The translations under genes and the position numbers were made by a program. The notes under the pieces were generated by a model. That model saw nothing but the letters and a program-made list of their open reading frames with translations. It was not told where the DNA came from and searched no databases. A stretch of DNA of 64,000 nucleotides from Paracholeplasma brassicae (GTDB lineage: Bacteria; Bacillota_I; Bacilli_A; Acholeplasmatales; UBA5453): the NCBI RefSeq assembly GCF_000967915.1, contig NC_022549.1, positions 1-64,000 of the forward strand. The letters are read 5' to 3'. Shown here in pieces: positions 1 to 12,342 of this stretch (position 1 is its first letter; every line of letters starts with the position of its first letter).

Positions 1-75
1 TGTGGATAACTTTATCCCCCAGGAGAGACGCTTTTATGTTACTATTTTAATACTAGAAGTTTGGAGTGATTTAAG
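1..75. promoter_or_regulatory. dnaA upstream region with DnaA box
   Basis: Bases 1-9 (TGTGGATAA) are the exact complement of the classical DnaA box TTATCCACA. A second, degenerate match (TTTATCCCC) follows at 11-19. The region ends in GGAG at 63-66, nine bases before the dnaA TTG start, which supports that start. The window begins here, so any larger box cluster or AT-rich unwinding region further upstream is not visible. Confidence 0.7.
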
Positions 76-1440
76 TTGAAACAATACGAAGATTTATGGC
101 AACAAGTCTTATCATCTTTGCATGAATTTTATTCAGAAGATATTTTTGATGAGATCTTTTCTCAGTTGTCAAATGTAAAAAAACACAGTGGTGGTTACAT
201 CTATGTGATTGCCCCTAATCCATACACAAAAAGCCGTATCGAACGTCTTTATCTCGGACGAATCAATCACATTGCAAGTACCATCTACAAGAAAGAATTA
301 GTTAAATTCAAGTTCGTTCTTGCTGAGGAGCTGATTGGTGAGACATCCTTAGTCGGTCCTGAGAAAAATTTAGAGCATAAATACCGTCATGGCGACCTTA
401 ATGCAACCCTATCTTTCGATAACTTCGTTGTCGGTAAATCCAACCGATTTGCCTTTCAAATGGCCTTAAAAGTTGCCGATCAACCAGGTGTTGTCGCAAA
501 CCCGTTCTATATTTTTGGGGACGTTGGGCTAGGTAAAACCCACTTGATGCAAGCCATTGGTAATTACATCGCAGATAACGACATTACAAAGAATATCTTA
601 TACATAAAGGCTTCTGCTTTTATTGAAGAATTTGCTAACCAATTAAAAAATCAAACCATTGATGAATTTAATGAGAAATACAGAGACGTTGATGTCCTGT
701 TAATCGATGACATTCAAATGATGTCTGGTGCACCAAAAACACAGATGGAATTCTTTAAAGTCTTTGATTTCTTAACCCAGCAAAACAAACAAATTGTTAT
801 CACATCCGATAAACCTGCCTCTGAGCTTAAAAACATCATGAGTCGTTTAACTTCTCGGTTTGAACAAGGCTTATTAGTTGATATTGGTGTGCCTGATTTA
901 GAACACAGAGTCGAGATTTTAAGGAAAAAACTAACGACCGAAGCCCCAGATGTCAATGATCTTGATTTAAATGTCTTAGAATTCATTGCCTCTTATTTTA
1001 ACACTAACGTAAGAGAACTCGAAGGTGCTTTAAAACGCGTCTTATTCTATTGTGTAACTAATAACATCGATATTAGTATTGACACCGCTACTGAAGCCTT
1101 AGATAGTCTAATTAAAACCAGGAAAAAAACAGCAGCTTTAACTGAAAATAACTACGATAAAATACAAAGTGTCGTCTCTGATTATTACGCAATTAGCGTT
1201 CATGATTTGATTGGTAAAAGACGTAACTCAAAATACACTTTACCGCGTCATATCGCAATGTATTTAATTAAAAATAAATATAACATCGCATATAAAACCA
1301 TCGGAAGTCTCTTTGGTAACCGTGATCACTCAACTGTCTTAGCCGCGTGTGAAAAAATCGAAAACGAACTAAAACACAACAACGAAATGAAAATCGCAGT
1401 TGATACAATCTTAAAAAAAATCGAAAAATATTCAAATTAA
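76..1440 (+). CDS. dnaA: Chromosomal replication initiator DnaA
   Basis: This is the initiator that binds DnaA boxes, opens the origin and loads the replicative helicase. The 454-residue length is normal for the family. The AAA+ domain has Walker A (GDVGLGKT) at residues 148-155 and Walker B (LLIDDIQM) near 210. The C-terminal DNA-binding domain carries the signature GNRDHSTV. Translation starts at TTG 76, behind GGAG at 63-66, and no ATG lies nearby. The flanking DnaA box and the downstream dnaN-yaaA-recF-gyrBA order confirm the origin context. Low-level or self-limited expression is plausible because of the TTG start and the upstream box, but that is inference. Confidence 0.98.
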   Translation: MKQYEDLWQQVLSSLHEFYSEDIFDEIFSQLSNVKKHSGGYIYVIAPNPYTKSRIERLYLGRINHIASTIYKKELVKFKFVLAEELIGETSLVGPEKNLEHKYRHGDLNATLSFDNFVVGKSNRFAFQMALKVADQPGVVANPFYIFGDVGLGKTHLMQAIGNYIADNDITKNILYIKASAFIEEFANQLKNQTIDEFNEKYRDVDVLLIDDIQMMSGAPKTQMEFFKVFDFLTQQNKQIVITSDKPASELKNIMSRLTSRFEQGLLVDIGVPDLEHRVEILRKKLTTEAPDVNDLDLNVLEFIASYFNTNVRELEGALKRVLFYCVTNNIDISIDTATEALDSLIKTRKKTAALTENNYDKIQSVVSDYYAISVHDLIGKRRNSKYTLPRHIAMYLIKNKYNIAYKTIGSLFGNRDHSTVLAACEKIENELKHNNEMKIAVDTILKKIEKYSN

Positions 1441-1573
1441 CTTGTGGAATAAATGTGTATAATATGGTATAATAATATTGTATTAAAGCCATCGTGAGTG
1501 TTTCCCACAAACCCACAGTGACTAACAACAATAATTTAAAGAAAAAGAAATAAAACATAAAGGAGCTGAGCTT
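1441..1573. promoter_or_regulatory. dnaA-dnaN spacer: DnaA-box-like sites, dnaN promoter
   Basis: TGTGTATAA at 1454-1462 differs from the DnaA box complement by one base, and TGTGGAATAA at 1443-1452 is the same motif with one extra base. Two overlapping TATAAT hexamers (1458-1463 and 1468-1473) are candidate -10 elements for dnaN, without a convincing -35. The dnaN ribosome binding site is AAGGAG at about 1559-1564. In many Firmicutes this spacer is part of a bipartite origin, but the boxes here are weak. Confidence 0.5.
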
Positions 1574-2704
1574 ATGATTTTCAGTATTAATCAAGATGTT
1601 CTACTAGATACACTTAATGTGGTTCAAAGAGGGTTACCAGTTAAAACACCACTACCAATTTTAAATGGCATTAAATTAGAAGTATTTGAAGACAAACTAA
1701 TATTCACGACGAGCAACACGGATATCGCAATTCAAACAGTTGTTGAAGATGAATCCTTAGAAGTTACTTCACCTGGCCGTGTGGTTATTCCAGGTAAATA
1801 CCTAATTGACATTGTTAGAAAAATTGCATCAAGCCGTATTGAACTGACGTTAATCGAAAACAAAATCTTAGTTATTAAAGCTGATCGTTCAGAATTTAAA
1901 TTACACGTGATGGAAGTTGAAGACTACCCTGACGTTGATTTCCTTGATTCTGTGGCTCCACTTACCTTAGATGCCAAAACACTTAAGGCGATTATCAAAG
2001 AAACAAACTACGCCACTTCAGTGTATGAAAAACGCCCAATATTAACCGGTGTTAACTTTAAACATGAGGATGAAAAACTCTATTGTGTTGCGACTGACTC
2101 TTATCGACTAAGCCAAAAAGTGATTGAACTCTCAAGCGAGGTTGATCCATTTAATATTGTTATTCCAAATCGCAGCTTAGATGAGTTAAGTCGTATTTTA
2201 GACTCATTAAACGAAGACGTTCAAGTCTTTATTAACCCAAATAAAGTATTATTCAAATTTAGAAATATCATGTATCAAACAAGACTGCTTGATGGGGTAT
2301 ATCCTGACACATTAAGAATTATTCCAACCGAATTCCCAATTGTGATTAAATTTAACAAAGAAGAATTACTAAAATCAGTCGAACGTGTGAGTCTTCTTTC
2401 GCCACGAGATAAAGAAAATAACTATAACATCATTAAGTTAAACGTTCGTCCAGATTACATCGTTGAAATTAGTTCAACCAACAATGAAATCGGTGACGCA
2501 TTAGAAGAAATCATTCCAACCGATGATGTGGTTGGACCAATGATTAAAATCGCATTTAGTTCTAAGTATTTAACCGAAGCATTAAAAGCTTTCACATCAA
2601 ATGAAATTACATTAAATTTTGCTGGAGAAATTAAGCCGTTTGTTATTAAAGGTGACTTAGATCCAGATATGCTTCACTTAATCTTGCCAGTTCGAATTGA
2701 ATAA
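1574..2704 (+). CDS. dnaN: DNA polymerase III sliding clamp (beta)
   Basis: This is the beta clamp, a ring-shaped dimer that tethers the replicative polymerase to DNA and recruits repair and replication partners. At 376 residues it fits the three-domain clamp fold. It begins with the typical N-terminus (FSINQDVLLDTLNVVQRGL) and ends with the hydrophobic tail LHLILPVRIE, typical of clamp C-termini (compare MPMRL). The ATG at 1574 has a strong AAGGAG site ten bases upstream. It follows dnaA with a 133-base spacer and is closed by a terminator, so it seems to form its own unit or share the dnaA transcript. Confidence 0.98.
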   Translation: MIFSINQDVLLDTLNVVQRGLPVKTPLPILNGIKLEVFEDKLIFTTSNTDIAIQTVVEDESLEVTSPGRVVIPGKYLIDIVRKIASSRIELTLIENKILVIKADRSEFKLHVMEVEDYPDVDFLDSVAPLTLDAKTLKAIIKETNYATSVYEKRPILTGVNFKHEDEKLYCVATDSYRLSQKVIELSSEVDPFNIVIPNRSLDELSRILDSLNEDVQVFINPNKVLFKFRNIMYQTRLLDGVYPDTLRIIPTEFPIVIKFNKEELLKSVERVSLLSPRDKENNYNIIKLNVRPDYIVEISSTNNEIGDALEEIIPTDDVVGPMIKIAFSSKYLTEALKAFTSNEITLNFAGEIKPFVIKGDLDPDMLHLILPVRIE

Positions 2705-2716
2705 TAGTCTCTTTCA

Positions 2717-2751
2717 TAAAAGCCTTAAATTTTTGTTTTAAGGCTTTTTTT
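2717..2751 (+). terminator. Terminator after dnaN
   Basis: The arms AAAGCCTTAAA (about 2718-2728) and TTTAAGGCTTT (about 2737-2747) form a hairpin followed by a T run. This separates dnaN from the yaaA-recF-gyrBA unit. A TATAAT at 2824-2829 is the likely -10 for that next unit; I see no good -35. Confidence 0.85.
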
Positions 2752-2851
2752 GTCGTTTGGATTAAGTAGACATTAATTTTTAAAAAAGTGCGAGAAAAAT
2801 GGCCTTATTTTCTTATATTATGATATAATATAATCAAACGAGGTATGAAAT

Positions 2852-3057
2852 ATGAAGAAATTTAAACTAAAAGAAGACTATATTACGCTTGGTCAGTTTC
2901 TAAAAGCAGCGGATTTTATTTCATCTGGTGGCATGGTCAAACCATTCTTAGAGGATAATGCAATCTTTGTCAATGACGAACTTGAAGCCAGACGTGGAAA
3001 AAAATTATACGACGGGGATCAAGTAAAAATTGGTCAAGAACACTACATGATTATCAA

Positions 3058-3061
<4 letters not shown>
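2852..3061 (+). CDS. yaaA: S4-domain RNA-binding protein YaaA
   Basis: This 69-residue protein consists almost entirely of one S4 RNA-binding domain: the LGQFLKAADFISSGGMVKPFL helix-turn region and the later EARRGKKLYDGDQVKI strand are typical. Between dnaN and recF it occupies the place of B. subtilis yaaA. The family is thought to act in ribosome or RNA metabolism, but its target is not established. Its TGA stop overlaps the recF ATG by four bases, so the two are translationally coupled. It is also one of the genes showing that TGA is used as a stop here. Confidence 0.9.
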
Positions 3062-6019
<2,958 letters not shown>

Positions 6020-6031
6020 GAAGGAGCTATC

Positions 6032-8602
6032 ATGGAAGATAATAAAGACATCGATGTAATTTTACCGGATATCGAAAATTCAGACTACATCCACGGTAAA
6101 ATCAAAGAAATCAATATCGCTACAGAAATGAAAACTTCATTCCTAAACTACGCGATGAGCGTGATCGTATCACGTGCACTACCAGACATTAGAGACGGGT
6201 TAAAACCAGTTCAAAGACGTATTGTTTACGGGATGAACGAACTTGGGAATACCGCAGATAAGGCTCACAAAAAGTCAGCTAGAATTGTTGGGGACGTTAT
6301 GGGTAAGTATCACCCACATGGTGACTCTTCAATTTACGAGGCGATGGTTCGTATGGCTCAACCATTTAGCTATCGTTATCCACTCGTTGATGGTCACGGA
6401 AACTTCGGTTCCGTTGATGGCGATGGTGCCGCAGCGATGCGTTATACAGAAGCAAGAATGTCTAAGATCGCAATGGAATTAATCAGAGACATTGAAAAAG
6501 AAACCATTGATTTTGGTGACAACTATGACGGCTCAGAACAAGAACCACTCGTTCTACCTGCAAGATACCCAAACTTACTCGTTAATGGTGCCACAGGGAT
6601 TGCGGTCGGTATGGCAACGAACATTCCACCTCATAATTTAAATGAAGTGATTGATGGTATTATGGCATTAATGAATAACCCAGAAATCTCAATCGATGAA
6701 TTAATGAATTACATTAAAGGACCAGACTTCCCAACCGGTGGTCAAATTCTTGGGATGAACGGTTTAAAACAAGCCTATCATACCGGTAACGGCTCAATTG
6801 TTCTACGTGCTGAAACTCAAATCGTTGAACATAAAAACGGTAAAACGTCATTAATCGTTACTGAAATCCCATATCAAGTCAATAAAACCAAATTGATTGA
6901 ACGTATTGCTGAGGTTGCAAAAGAAAAAATCGTTGACGGAATTACCGACTTAAGGGATGAATCAAGCCGAAAAGGCATGCGTATCGTCATTGAATTAAGA
7001 AGAGACGTCAACCCTCACGTGATGCTTAATAACTTATTTAAGTACACACAACTTCAAAGCTCATTTGGGATCAACATGATTGCCTTGGTGGATAATCAAC
7101 CGAAAACAATCACCCTAAAAGACGCTTTATACTATTACTTAAAACACCAAGTTGAAGTGATTCAACGACGCACAATCTACGATCTTAGAAAAGCAGAAGA
7201 ACGTAAACATATCCTAGATGGGTTAGTCATTGCCTTAGAAAATATTGATGCGGTGATTGAATTAATTAAGAAGAGCCCTAACGCTGAGGAAGCAAGAGCG
7301 AACTTAATGTCAACCTACTTCTTATCTGAAATACAAGCAAGAGCCATCTTAGACATGAGACTTCAACGTCTTACCGGCATGGAAATTGAGAAAATCAGAG
7401 AAGAAAATAATGACTTAACGATTAAAATTACAGATTACAAAGACATCATCGCAAGTGATGAACGTAAAAACGACATTATCCGCACAGAACTCTTAGAAAT
7501 TAAAGAACGCTTTGGTGATCGACGTATGTCAGTAATGAATCTAAAAACAGAAATATCAATCGATAATGAAGACTTAATTCCAGTCGAAGACGTCATCATT
7601 ACGGTCACACATAATGGCTACATCAAACGCATGAGCGTGGATGAATACAAAGCTCAAAACAGAGGCGGCGTTGGTGTGACCTCAATTAAAATGCACGACG
7701 ACGATTTTGTTGAACACATTCAAATGACCTCAACGCATGACTACCATTTATTCTTTACCAACACCGGTCGTGTTTATAAGATTAAAGGCTATGAAATACC
7801 AGAGGGCACAAGACAGTCCAAAGGCTTGCCTATTGTGAACATCTTGCCATTTGAAAAAGGCGAGACCTTAGTCACATTCACTTGTATCAAAGACTTCCAA
7901 GACGAACATAAGTTCTTATTCTTTACAACCAAAAAAGGCATTGTAAAACGTACCATGGTTAACGAATATCAAAACATTAGAACCAACGGTATCATTGCCT
8001 TAGGTCTAAAAGAAAACGATGAAGTAATCTCAGTTAAAGTCACCGATGGCAAATCACACATCATCCTTGGCGCAACCAATGGTAAAGCCATTCGCTTTGA
8101 TGAAAACGATGCTAGAAGCATGGGTAGAACCGCATCTGGTGTGCGTGGCATGAGCTTAGGTGATGACGATGAAATCATCGGAATGACTTCAATCCATGAC
8201 GACAATGAGGAAATTCTTGTGGTGACTGAAAATGGCTATGGTAAGAGAAGTTACGCAAGTGAATACCGTCTACAAACCCGTGGTGGTAAAGGGGTAAAAG
8301 CCTTAAATGTCACCGATAAAAACGGAAAACTTAAAGGTCTTAAGAGTGTCGATGAAGACATGGACGTCATCATCGTATCAGATAAAGGTATGGTCATCCG
8401 CTTACACGTCTTACAAATTTCACAAACCAAACGTGCCACACAAGGCGTTAGATTAATTAACCTTAAGGGTGATCAAACCGTTGTTACATTAGCGGCAGTC
8501 CCACACGAAGACGATCTAATTGAAGAAATAACCGAAGAAAGAATCACGGATAGTAAAGATGTAACACCAGAAGTTGTTAGCGAAAATCCAACTGAGGTTT
8601 GA
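6032..8602 (+). CDS. gyrA: DNA gyrase subunit A
   Basis: This is the DNA cleavage and religation subunit of gyrase. The N-terminal core includes [16 protein letters not shown] and the quinolone-determining stretch [12 protein letters not shown], which keeps the serine and an acidic residue (Glu) at the positions where resistance usually arises. The active-site tyrosine lies in [12 protein letters not shown]. The C-terminal beta-pinwheel contains a GyrA-box form, QTRGGKG, which separates it from ParC. The length of 856 residues is slightly above the B. subtilis protein. AAGGAG at 6021-6026 supports the ATG. The gene ends in TGA, again a true stop. Confidence 0.97.
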   Translation: MEDNKDIDVILPDIENSDYIHGKIKEINIATEMKTSFLNYAMSVIVSRALPDIRDGLKPVQRRIVYGMNELGNTADKAHKKSARIVGDVMGKYHPHGDSSIYEAMVRMAQPFSYRYPLVDGHGNFGSVDGDGAAAMRYTEARMSKIAMELIRDIEKETIDFGDNYDGSEQEPLVLPARYPNLLVNGATGIAVGMATNIPPHNLNEVIDGIMALMNNPEISIDELMNYIKGPDFPTGGQILGMNGLKQAYHTGNGSIVLRAETQIVEHKNGKTSLIVTEIPYQVNKTKLIERIAEVAKEKIVDGITDLRDESSRKGMRIVIELRRDVNPHVMLNNLFKYTQLQSSFGINMIALVDNQPKTITLKDALYYYLKHQVEVIQRRTIYDLRKAEERKHILDGLVIALENIDAVIELIKKSPNAEEARANLMSTYFLSEIQARAILDMRLQRLTGMEIEKIREENNDLTIKITDYKDIIASDERKNDIIRTELLEIKERFGDRRMSVMNLKTEISIDNEDLIPVEDVIITVTHNGYIKRMSVDEYKAQNRGGVGVTSIKMHDDDFVEHIQMTSTHDYHLFFTNTGRVYKIKGYEIPEGTRQSKGLPIVNILPFEKGETLVTFTCIKDFQDEHKFLFFTTKKGIVKRTMVNEYQNIRTNGIIALGLKENDEVISVKVTDGKSHIILGATNGKAIRFDENDARSMGRTASGVRGMSLGDDDEIIGMTSIHDDNEEILVVTENGYGKRSYASEYRLQTRGGKGVKALNVTDKNGKLKGLKSVDEDMDVIIVSDKGMVIRLHVLQISQTKRATQGVRLINLKGDQTVVTLAAVPHEDDLIEEITEERITDSKDVTPEVVSENPTEV

Positions 8603-8607
8603 TGGTA

Positions 8608-8636
8608 TTTACAAAATACACACAATAAGATATAAT
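8608..8636 (+). promoter_or_regulatory. Promoter of serS
   Basis: TTTACA (8608-8613), a 17-base spacer and TATAAT (8631-8636) form a sigma-A-type promoter, starting five bases after the gyrA stop and just upstream of the T-box leader. Confidence 0.7.
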
Positions 8637-8642
8637 AACAAT

Positions 8643-8876
8643 ACAAATAGTTGATAGAGATAAGTAGTTTATTTGTTCGTCATAGAGAGTTAATGGTCGG
8701 TGCAAATTAATCGTAACAATAAATGAAATCTACTCTGGATAGGTGCTAATCCCACCCGCTTAGAAAGCGTTAAAATGAGAAGAGCCAGTAACCTACGTTA
8801 TTGGAATTAAGGTGGTACCACGGAAATACATTCGTCCTTAGGAAATTTTTTAACGATTTCTTAAGGACTTTTTTTT
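8643..8876 (+). promoter_or_regulatory. Serine T-box riboswitch
   Basis: The leader carries the conserved antiterminator core GGTGGTACCACGG at 8811-8823. It is followed by a strong terminator (GTCCTTAGGAAAT paired with ATTTCTTAAGGAC, 8834-8868, then T8). Stem I elements (AAGTAG near 8660, AGAGAGT near 8683) precede a specifier loop at TGAAA-TCT-ACT. The codon TCT at 8729-8731 is a serine codon and agrees with the downstream seryl-tRNA synthetase. Known T-boxes bind uncharged cognate tRNA and then allow read-through, so serS should rise under serine starvation. Confidence 0.93.
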
Positions 8877-8908
8877 CTAAAAAACCAAACGTAAAAAGGA
8901 GAATAATT

Positions 8909-10186
8909 ATGTTAGACATCAAATGGATAAGAGACAACTTAGATGAAGCAATCAAACGATTAAATACCAGAGGAAAAGACTTTTCTTATTTAAAAGAACT
9001 AGTCAATCAAGACGACAAACGAAGAGAACTCATCGCAGAAGTTGAACAATTAAAAAATAAACGTAACGTCGATTCGAAAAAAATAGGTGAACTTGCAAGA
9101 GCCAAAGTTGATACCACAGAACTTAAAGAAGAAGTGCGTCAAATCGGCGATCAAATTAAGGTCTTAGACGATCAAATCGCCATCTTAGACGAACAAATCA
9201 GAGAAACGTTACTCATTACCCCGAATCTCCCAAATGACTTTGTTCCTGTGGGATTAACAGATAAAGAAAATGTCGAGTTATATAAATGGGGCACACCAAA
9301 ACAATTTTATTTTAAAGTCAAAGATCACACCGAACTCGGTGAAGCACTTGGTATCCTTGATTTTGAAAGAGCCGCTAAAATCAGTGGCCCAAGATTTGTT
9401 GTTGATAAAGGCTTAGGTGCAAGATTAGAGCGTGCACTCATTCAATTTATGATGGATACGCACTCAGAAGATCACGGTTATACTGAAATCATTCCACCAT
9501 ACATCGTTAATGAAGCAAGCATGTATGCGACCGGTCAGTTTCCTAAATTTAGAGAAGATTCTTATCAAGTCATTAGTGGTGATGGCGCTTGGTATTTAAA
9601 CCCAACGGCAGAAGTACCAACGATTAACCTTCATCGCGATGAAATTATTGAGGGGGATCAATTACCAATCAAATACGTCTCATACACCACCGCATTTCGC
9701 AGTGAGGCCGGCTCTGCTGGTAGAGACACCAAAGGTATTTTAAGACAACACCAATTCAATAAAGTAGAACTCATTAAGTTCACACAACCGGAACAATCCT
9801 ATAAAGAACTAGACTACATGTTAAAGAATTCAGAGAAGATTCTTCAACTCTTAAAACTACCTTATCGTGTGGTAACACTTTGTAGTGGTGATATGGGGTT
9901 TGCAATGGCTAAAACCTACGACATTGAAGTGTGGTTACCAGGTCAAAATACTTACCGTGAAATTGGTTCAATTTCAAATGCTGAAGACTATCAAGCAAGA
10001 AGAGCAAATATTCGTTTCAAACGTAATAAAGAATCAAAAACAGAGTATGTACATACCTTAAATGGCTCTGGTTTAGCCATCGGTCGTACCATGATTGCGA
10101 TCATGGAGAACTACCAAAACGAAGACGGGTCAATTACCATTCCGGATGTGCTTGTACAATACATGCACACAACCATTATCAAATAA
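8909..10186 (+). CDS. serS: Seryl-tRNA synthetase
   Basis: This enzyme charges tRNA-Ser with serine. The N-terminal arm is a long antiparallel coiled coil (about residues 28-100, rich in Glu, Lys and Ile). The class II catalytic core follows, with motif 2 (FRSEAGSAGRDTKGILRQHQ) and motif 3 (NGSGLAIGRTMIAIMEN). The start is ATG 8909 behind AAAAAGGAG (8894-8901), giving 425 residues. The open frame continues 36 codons upstream, but that part lies inside the T-box terminator and should not be translated. The gene stands alone, between its T-box and a terminator. Confidence 0.97.
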   Translation: MLDIKWIRDNLDEAIKRLNTRGKDFSYLKELVNQDDKRRELIAEVEQLKNKRNVDSKKIGELARAKVDTTELKEEVRQIGDQIKVLDDQIAILDEQIRETLLITPNLPNDFVPVGLTDKENVELYKWGTPKQFYFKVKDHTELGEALGILDFERAAKISGPRFVVDKGLGARLERALIQFMMDTHSEDHGYTEIIPPYIVNEASMYATGQFPKFREDSYQVISGDGAWYLNPTAEVPTINLHRDEIIEGDQLPIKYVSYTTAFRSEAGSAGRDTKGILRQHQFNKVELIKFTQPEQSYKELDYMLKNSEKILQLLKLPYRVVTLCSGDMGFAMAKTYDIEVWLPGQNTYREIGSISNAEDYQARRANIRFKRNKESKTEYVHTLNGSGLAIGRTMIAIMENYQNEDGSITIPDVLVQYMHTTIIK

Positions 10187-10225
10187 CACAGTTTTACATA
10201 TTTCTTTGATAATTCACCCATAAAG

Positions 10226-10275
10226 ATAAGTTAGAATAGAGCCATAAGTTCATTTCTAACTTATTTTCTCCTTTT
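10226..10275 (+). terminator. Terminator after serS
   Basis: A perfect 11-base inverted repeat, ATAAGTTAGAA (10226-10236) and TTCTAACTTAT (10254-10264), has a 17-base loop and is followed by a pyrimidine-rich tract (TTTCTCCTTTTTTCTC). Confidence 0.75.
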
Positions 10276-10284
10276 TTCTCAATA

Positions 10285-10322
10285 TGATATAATTAAAGTG
10301 CCCCTACTCCAAAGGGCACTTT
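10285..10322 (+). promoter_or_regulatory. Extended -10 promoter plus 5'UTR palindrome
   Basis: TGATATAAT at 10285-10293 is an extended -10 element with no good -35. It is followed at once by a perfect 9-base inverted repeat, AAAGTGCCC (10295-10303) and GGGCACTTT (10314-10322). The repeat is not followed by a T run, so a terminator is unlikely. Its place at the transcription start suits an operator for the response regulator it precedes, or an mRNA 5' stabilising hairpin. The AGGAGG ribosome site follows at about 10335-10340. Confidence 0.55.
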
Positions 10323-10348
10323 AAAACTATTCTTAGGAGGTACATACC

Positions 10349-11002
10349 ATGAGAATCTATTTAGTAGAAGACGAATTTGACCTATCACAAATCATTCGAA
10401 AATACCTTGAAAAAGAAGGGTTTGAAGTAACGGTTTTCCATGATGGTGAAACCGCAATAAAACACACCAAAGACGATATCGATCTTTGGATTTTAGACAT
10501 TATGTTGACGGGTGAAATTAACGGGTATGATTTAATCGAATCGATTAAGAAAAACCGTCCTTATGCCGCAACCATATTTACTTCAGCAAGAGATCATGAC
10601 CTTGATCGAATCAGAGGGTTAGAACTAGGTAGTGATGACTATCTTGCAAAACCATATTCACCACGAGAGTTGATTTTACGAGTAAAAGCAATATTGAAAC
10701 GAACTCAAAAACAAGCAGGTACGACATTAAATTACGACATCTATGAAGTCAATATTGAAAAGCGTACGATTCGTGCGAATGAAGAATTAATTGATTTAAC
10801 CAATAAAGAGTTTGAACTTTTACTATTCTTTCTTGAAAATCCAAACCAAGCATTTTCAAGAGAACAAATCTTACAACACGTCTGGGGCGTAGACTATTTT
10901 GGGTCTGACCGTGTCGTTGATGACTTACTTAGACGTCTTAGACAAAAAATGCCTCTGTTAAAAATAGAGACCATTTATGGGTTTGGCTATAGGTTGTTGT
11001 AA
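10349..11002 (+). CDS. OmpR/PhoB-family response regulator
   Basis: This is a two-component response regulator of 217 residues. The receiver domain (about 1-115) has the acidic pair E7-D8, the phospho-acceptor Asp50 (WILDIML) and the conserved lysine in LAKPYSPREL. The C-terminal winged helix (about 125-217) has the OmpR-type pattern LTNKEFELLLFFLENPNQAFSR and ends with IETIYGFGYRL. The gene has its own extended -10 promoter and a strong AGGAGG site. The sensor kinase gene starts inside its stop codon. The target genes cannot be read from the window, although the 5'UTR palindrome may mark autoregulation. Confidence 0.93.
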   Translation: MRIYLVEDEFDLSQIIRKYLEKEGFEVTVFHDGETAIKHTKDDIDLWILDIMLTGEINGYDLIESIKKNRPYAATIFTSARDHDLDRIRGLELGSDDYLAKPYSPRELILRVKAILKRTQKQAGTTLNYDIYEVNIEKRTIRANEELIDLTNKEFELLLFFLENPNQAFSREQILQHVWGVDYFGSDRVVDDLLRRLRQKMPLLKIETIYGFGYRLL

Positions 11003-12342
11003 TGAGGAAGTTTAAATTATCGACGCAGTTGATTATACTGTTTTCTACTGTGACCTTATTTTCGTCCCTCGTTTTTGGATTAATTAGTTATAGAAACTAT
11101 CAAACCGTTTATATGGGTTTGGCTAAAAATGAAGTCTCAACCTACATTGAAACGATTAAGTATCAACCAAGAGAAGTTGACAACAAATCTTACTTAGGTT
11201 ACATTGACTTTATTGTCAAAAGAGAAGGATTGTTTAAAGTCAATTTGGTTGGTCAACCCATCTATTCAGACAACGTCAAAGAAATGACGAATAATAATGA
11301 AGCCATCATGCTAGAGATACTTGAAAAAGGTTATGCTGGTGATCAATTTGAAGTTCATACCAAAGACAAACAAACGTTTTATGTATTAATCAGATCGGTT
11401 TCAAAAAATCCAATCACTCAAGAAGATAGATATATTATTGGTGTTATGGATGATTCCTACATTAATGCATTAAAAGGGACGACTGCGCAAGAAGACGTAC
11501 TACTTACGTTTTATGGCACATTCGTGGCATTTGCCATCATCACATTGATTGGAAACATCTCACTTGTTTTATGGAGTCGTTTTGTTGCAAATCGTGTAAA
11601 AAAAATCAAAAATGAAGTCTCACATTTTACAAGCTCTGGTTATCAAAACGAACTACGCTTAGAAGGAAACGATGAGATTAAAGAGTTAGCAGATGCAGTA
11701 GAGAGTTTAAGAATTGAGATTTTAAGAAACGAAAAAACAAAACAAGAAATGTTTCAAAATTTATCTCATGATTTAAAAACACCCATTTCGGTTATCTCAT
11801 CCTATGCCGAAGCGATTAGAGATGGTGTCACTGATATATCTGATGCTCAAATCATTATGAAACAAGCAGATAAACTTCAACAAAAAGTAAAAATGATGTT
11901 AGATATCAATAAACTTGAGTACATCTCAGATAAATCAGAATACGAAGATATTGCATTAAAGAATGTGATTCAAAACGTGGTTAATAACAACCGTCTAAGA
12001 CTTCAAGCATTTGATGTCATCTTAGATCTCGATGATTCAACGTTTAAAGGTATCAAAGAAAACTATCACACGGTGGTAGAAAACATCATTGATAACGCTA
12101 TTAGATACGCAAAATCGACACTGATCATAAAGCTTAAAAATAAAGAACTGTCATTTTACAATGACGGTCCTGATATTGAAGAAAAATATATTGAATCGTT
12201 ATTTAAACCGTATGAAAAAGGCTCTAAAGGTCAATTTGGCCTTGGGATGAGTATTGTACAAAAGACGGTTAACACGTTTGGATTAAGTCTAACAGTTAAA
12301 AATGCAAACCCAGGTGTCGTGTTTATCATAAAAGAGCAATAA
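11002..12342 (+). CDS. Sensor histidine kinase
   Basis: This membrane histidine kinase is the partner of the regulator just upstream (one-base overlap, TAATG). Transmembrane segments lie at about residues 10-30 and 167-190, enclosing an extracytoplasmic sensor region of about 135 residues. A HAMP-like linker follows (about 195-240), then the H box with phospho-acceptor His256 (SHDLKTPISVISSYAEAI), an N box (NIIDNAIRYA) and a G box (GQFGLGMSIVQKT). The 446-residue length is normal. No F-box or extra PAS domain is obvious. The stimulus is unknown. The 3' end overlaps the convergent HIT gene by 17 bases. Confidence 0.92.
   Translation: MRKFKLSTQLIILFSTVTLFSSLVFGLISYRNYQTVYMGLAKNEVSTYIETIKYQPREVDNKSYLGYIDFIVKREGLFKVNLVGQPIYSDNVKEMTNNNEAIMLEILEKGYAGDQFEVHTKDKQTFYVLIRSVSKNPITQEDRYIIGVMDDSYINALKGTTAQEDVLLTFYGTFVAFAIITLIGNISLVLWSRFVANRVKKIKNEVSHFTSSGYQNELRLEGNDEIKELADAVESLRIEILRNEKTKQEMFQNLSHDLKTPISVISSYAEAIRDGVTDISDAQIIMKQADKLQQKVKMMLDINKLEYISDKSEYEDIALKNVIQNVVNNNRLRLQAFDVILDLDDSTFKGIKENYHTVVENIIDNAIRYAKSTLIIKLKNKELSFYNDGPDIEEKYIESLFKPYEKGSKGQFGLGMSIVQKTVNTFGLSLTVKNANPGVVFIIKEQ

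Noticed and set aside
1268-1594. Minus-strand open frame over the end of dnaA
   Set aside because: It is antisense to dnaA and the dnaN leader, has no ribosome site, and its Phe/Leu/Tyr-rich sequence reflects AT-rich DNA.
8801-8908. Longer serS open frame starting at 8801
   Set aside because: These 36 codons lie inside the T-box antiterminator and terminator. The ATG at 8909 has a strong ribosome site and fits the normal N-terminus.
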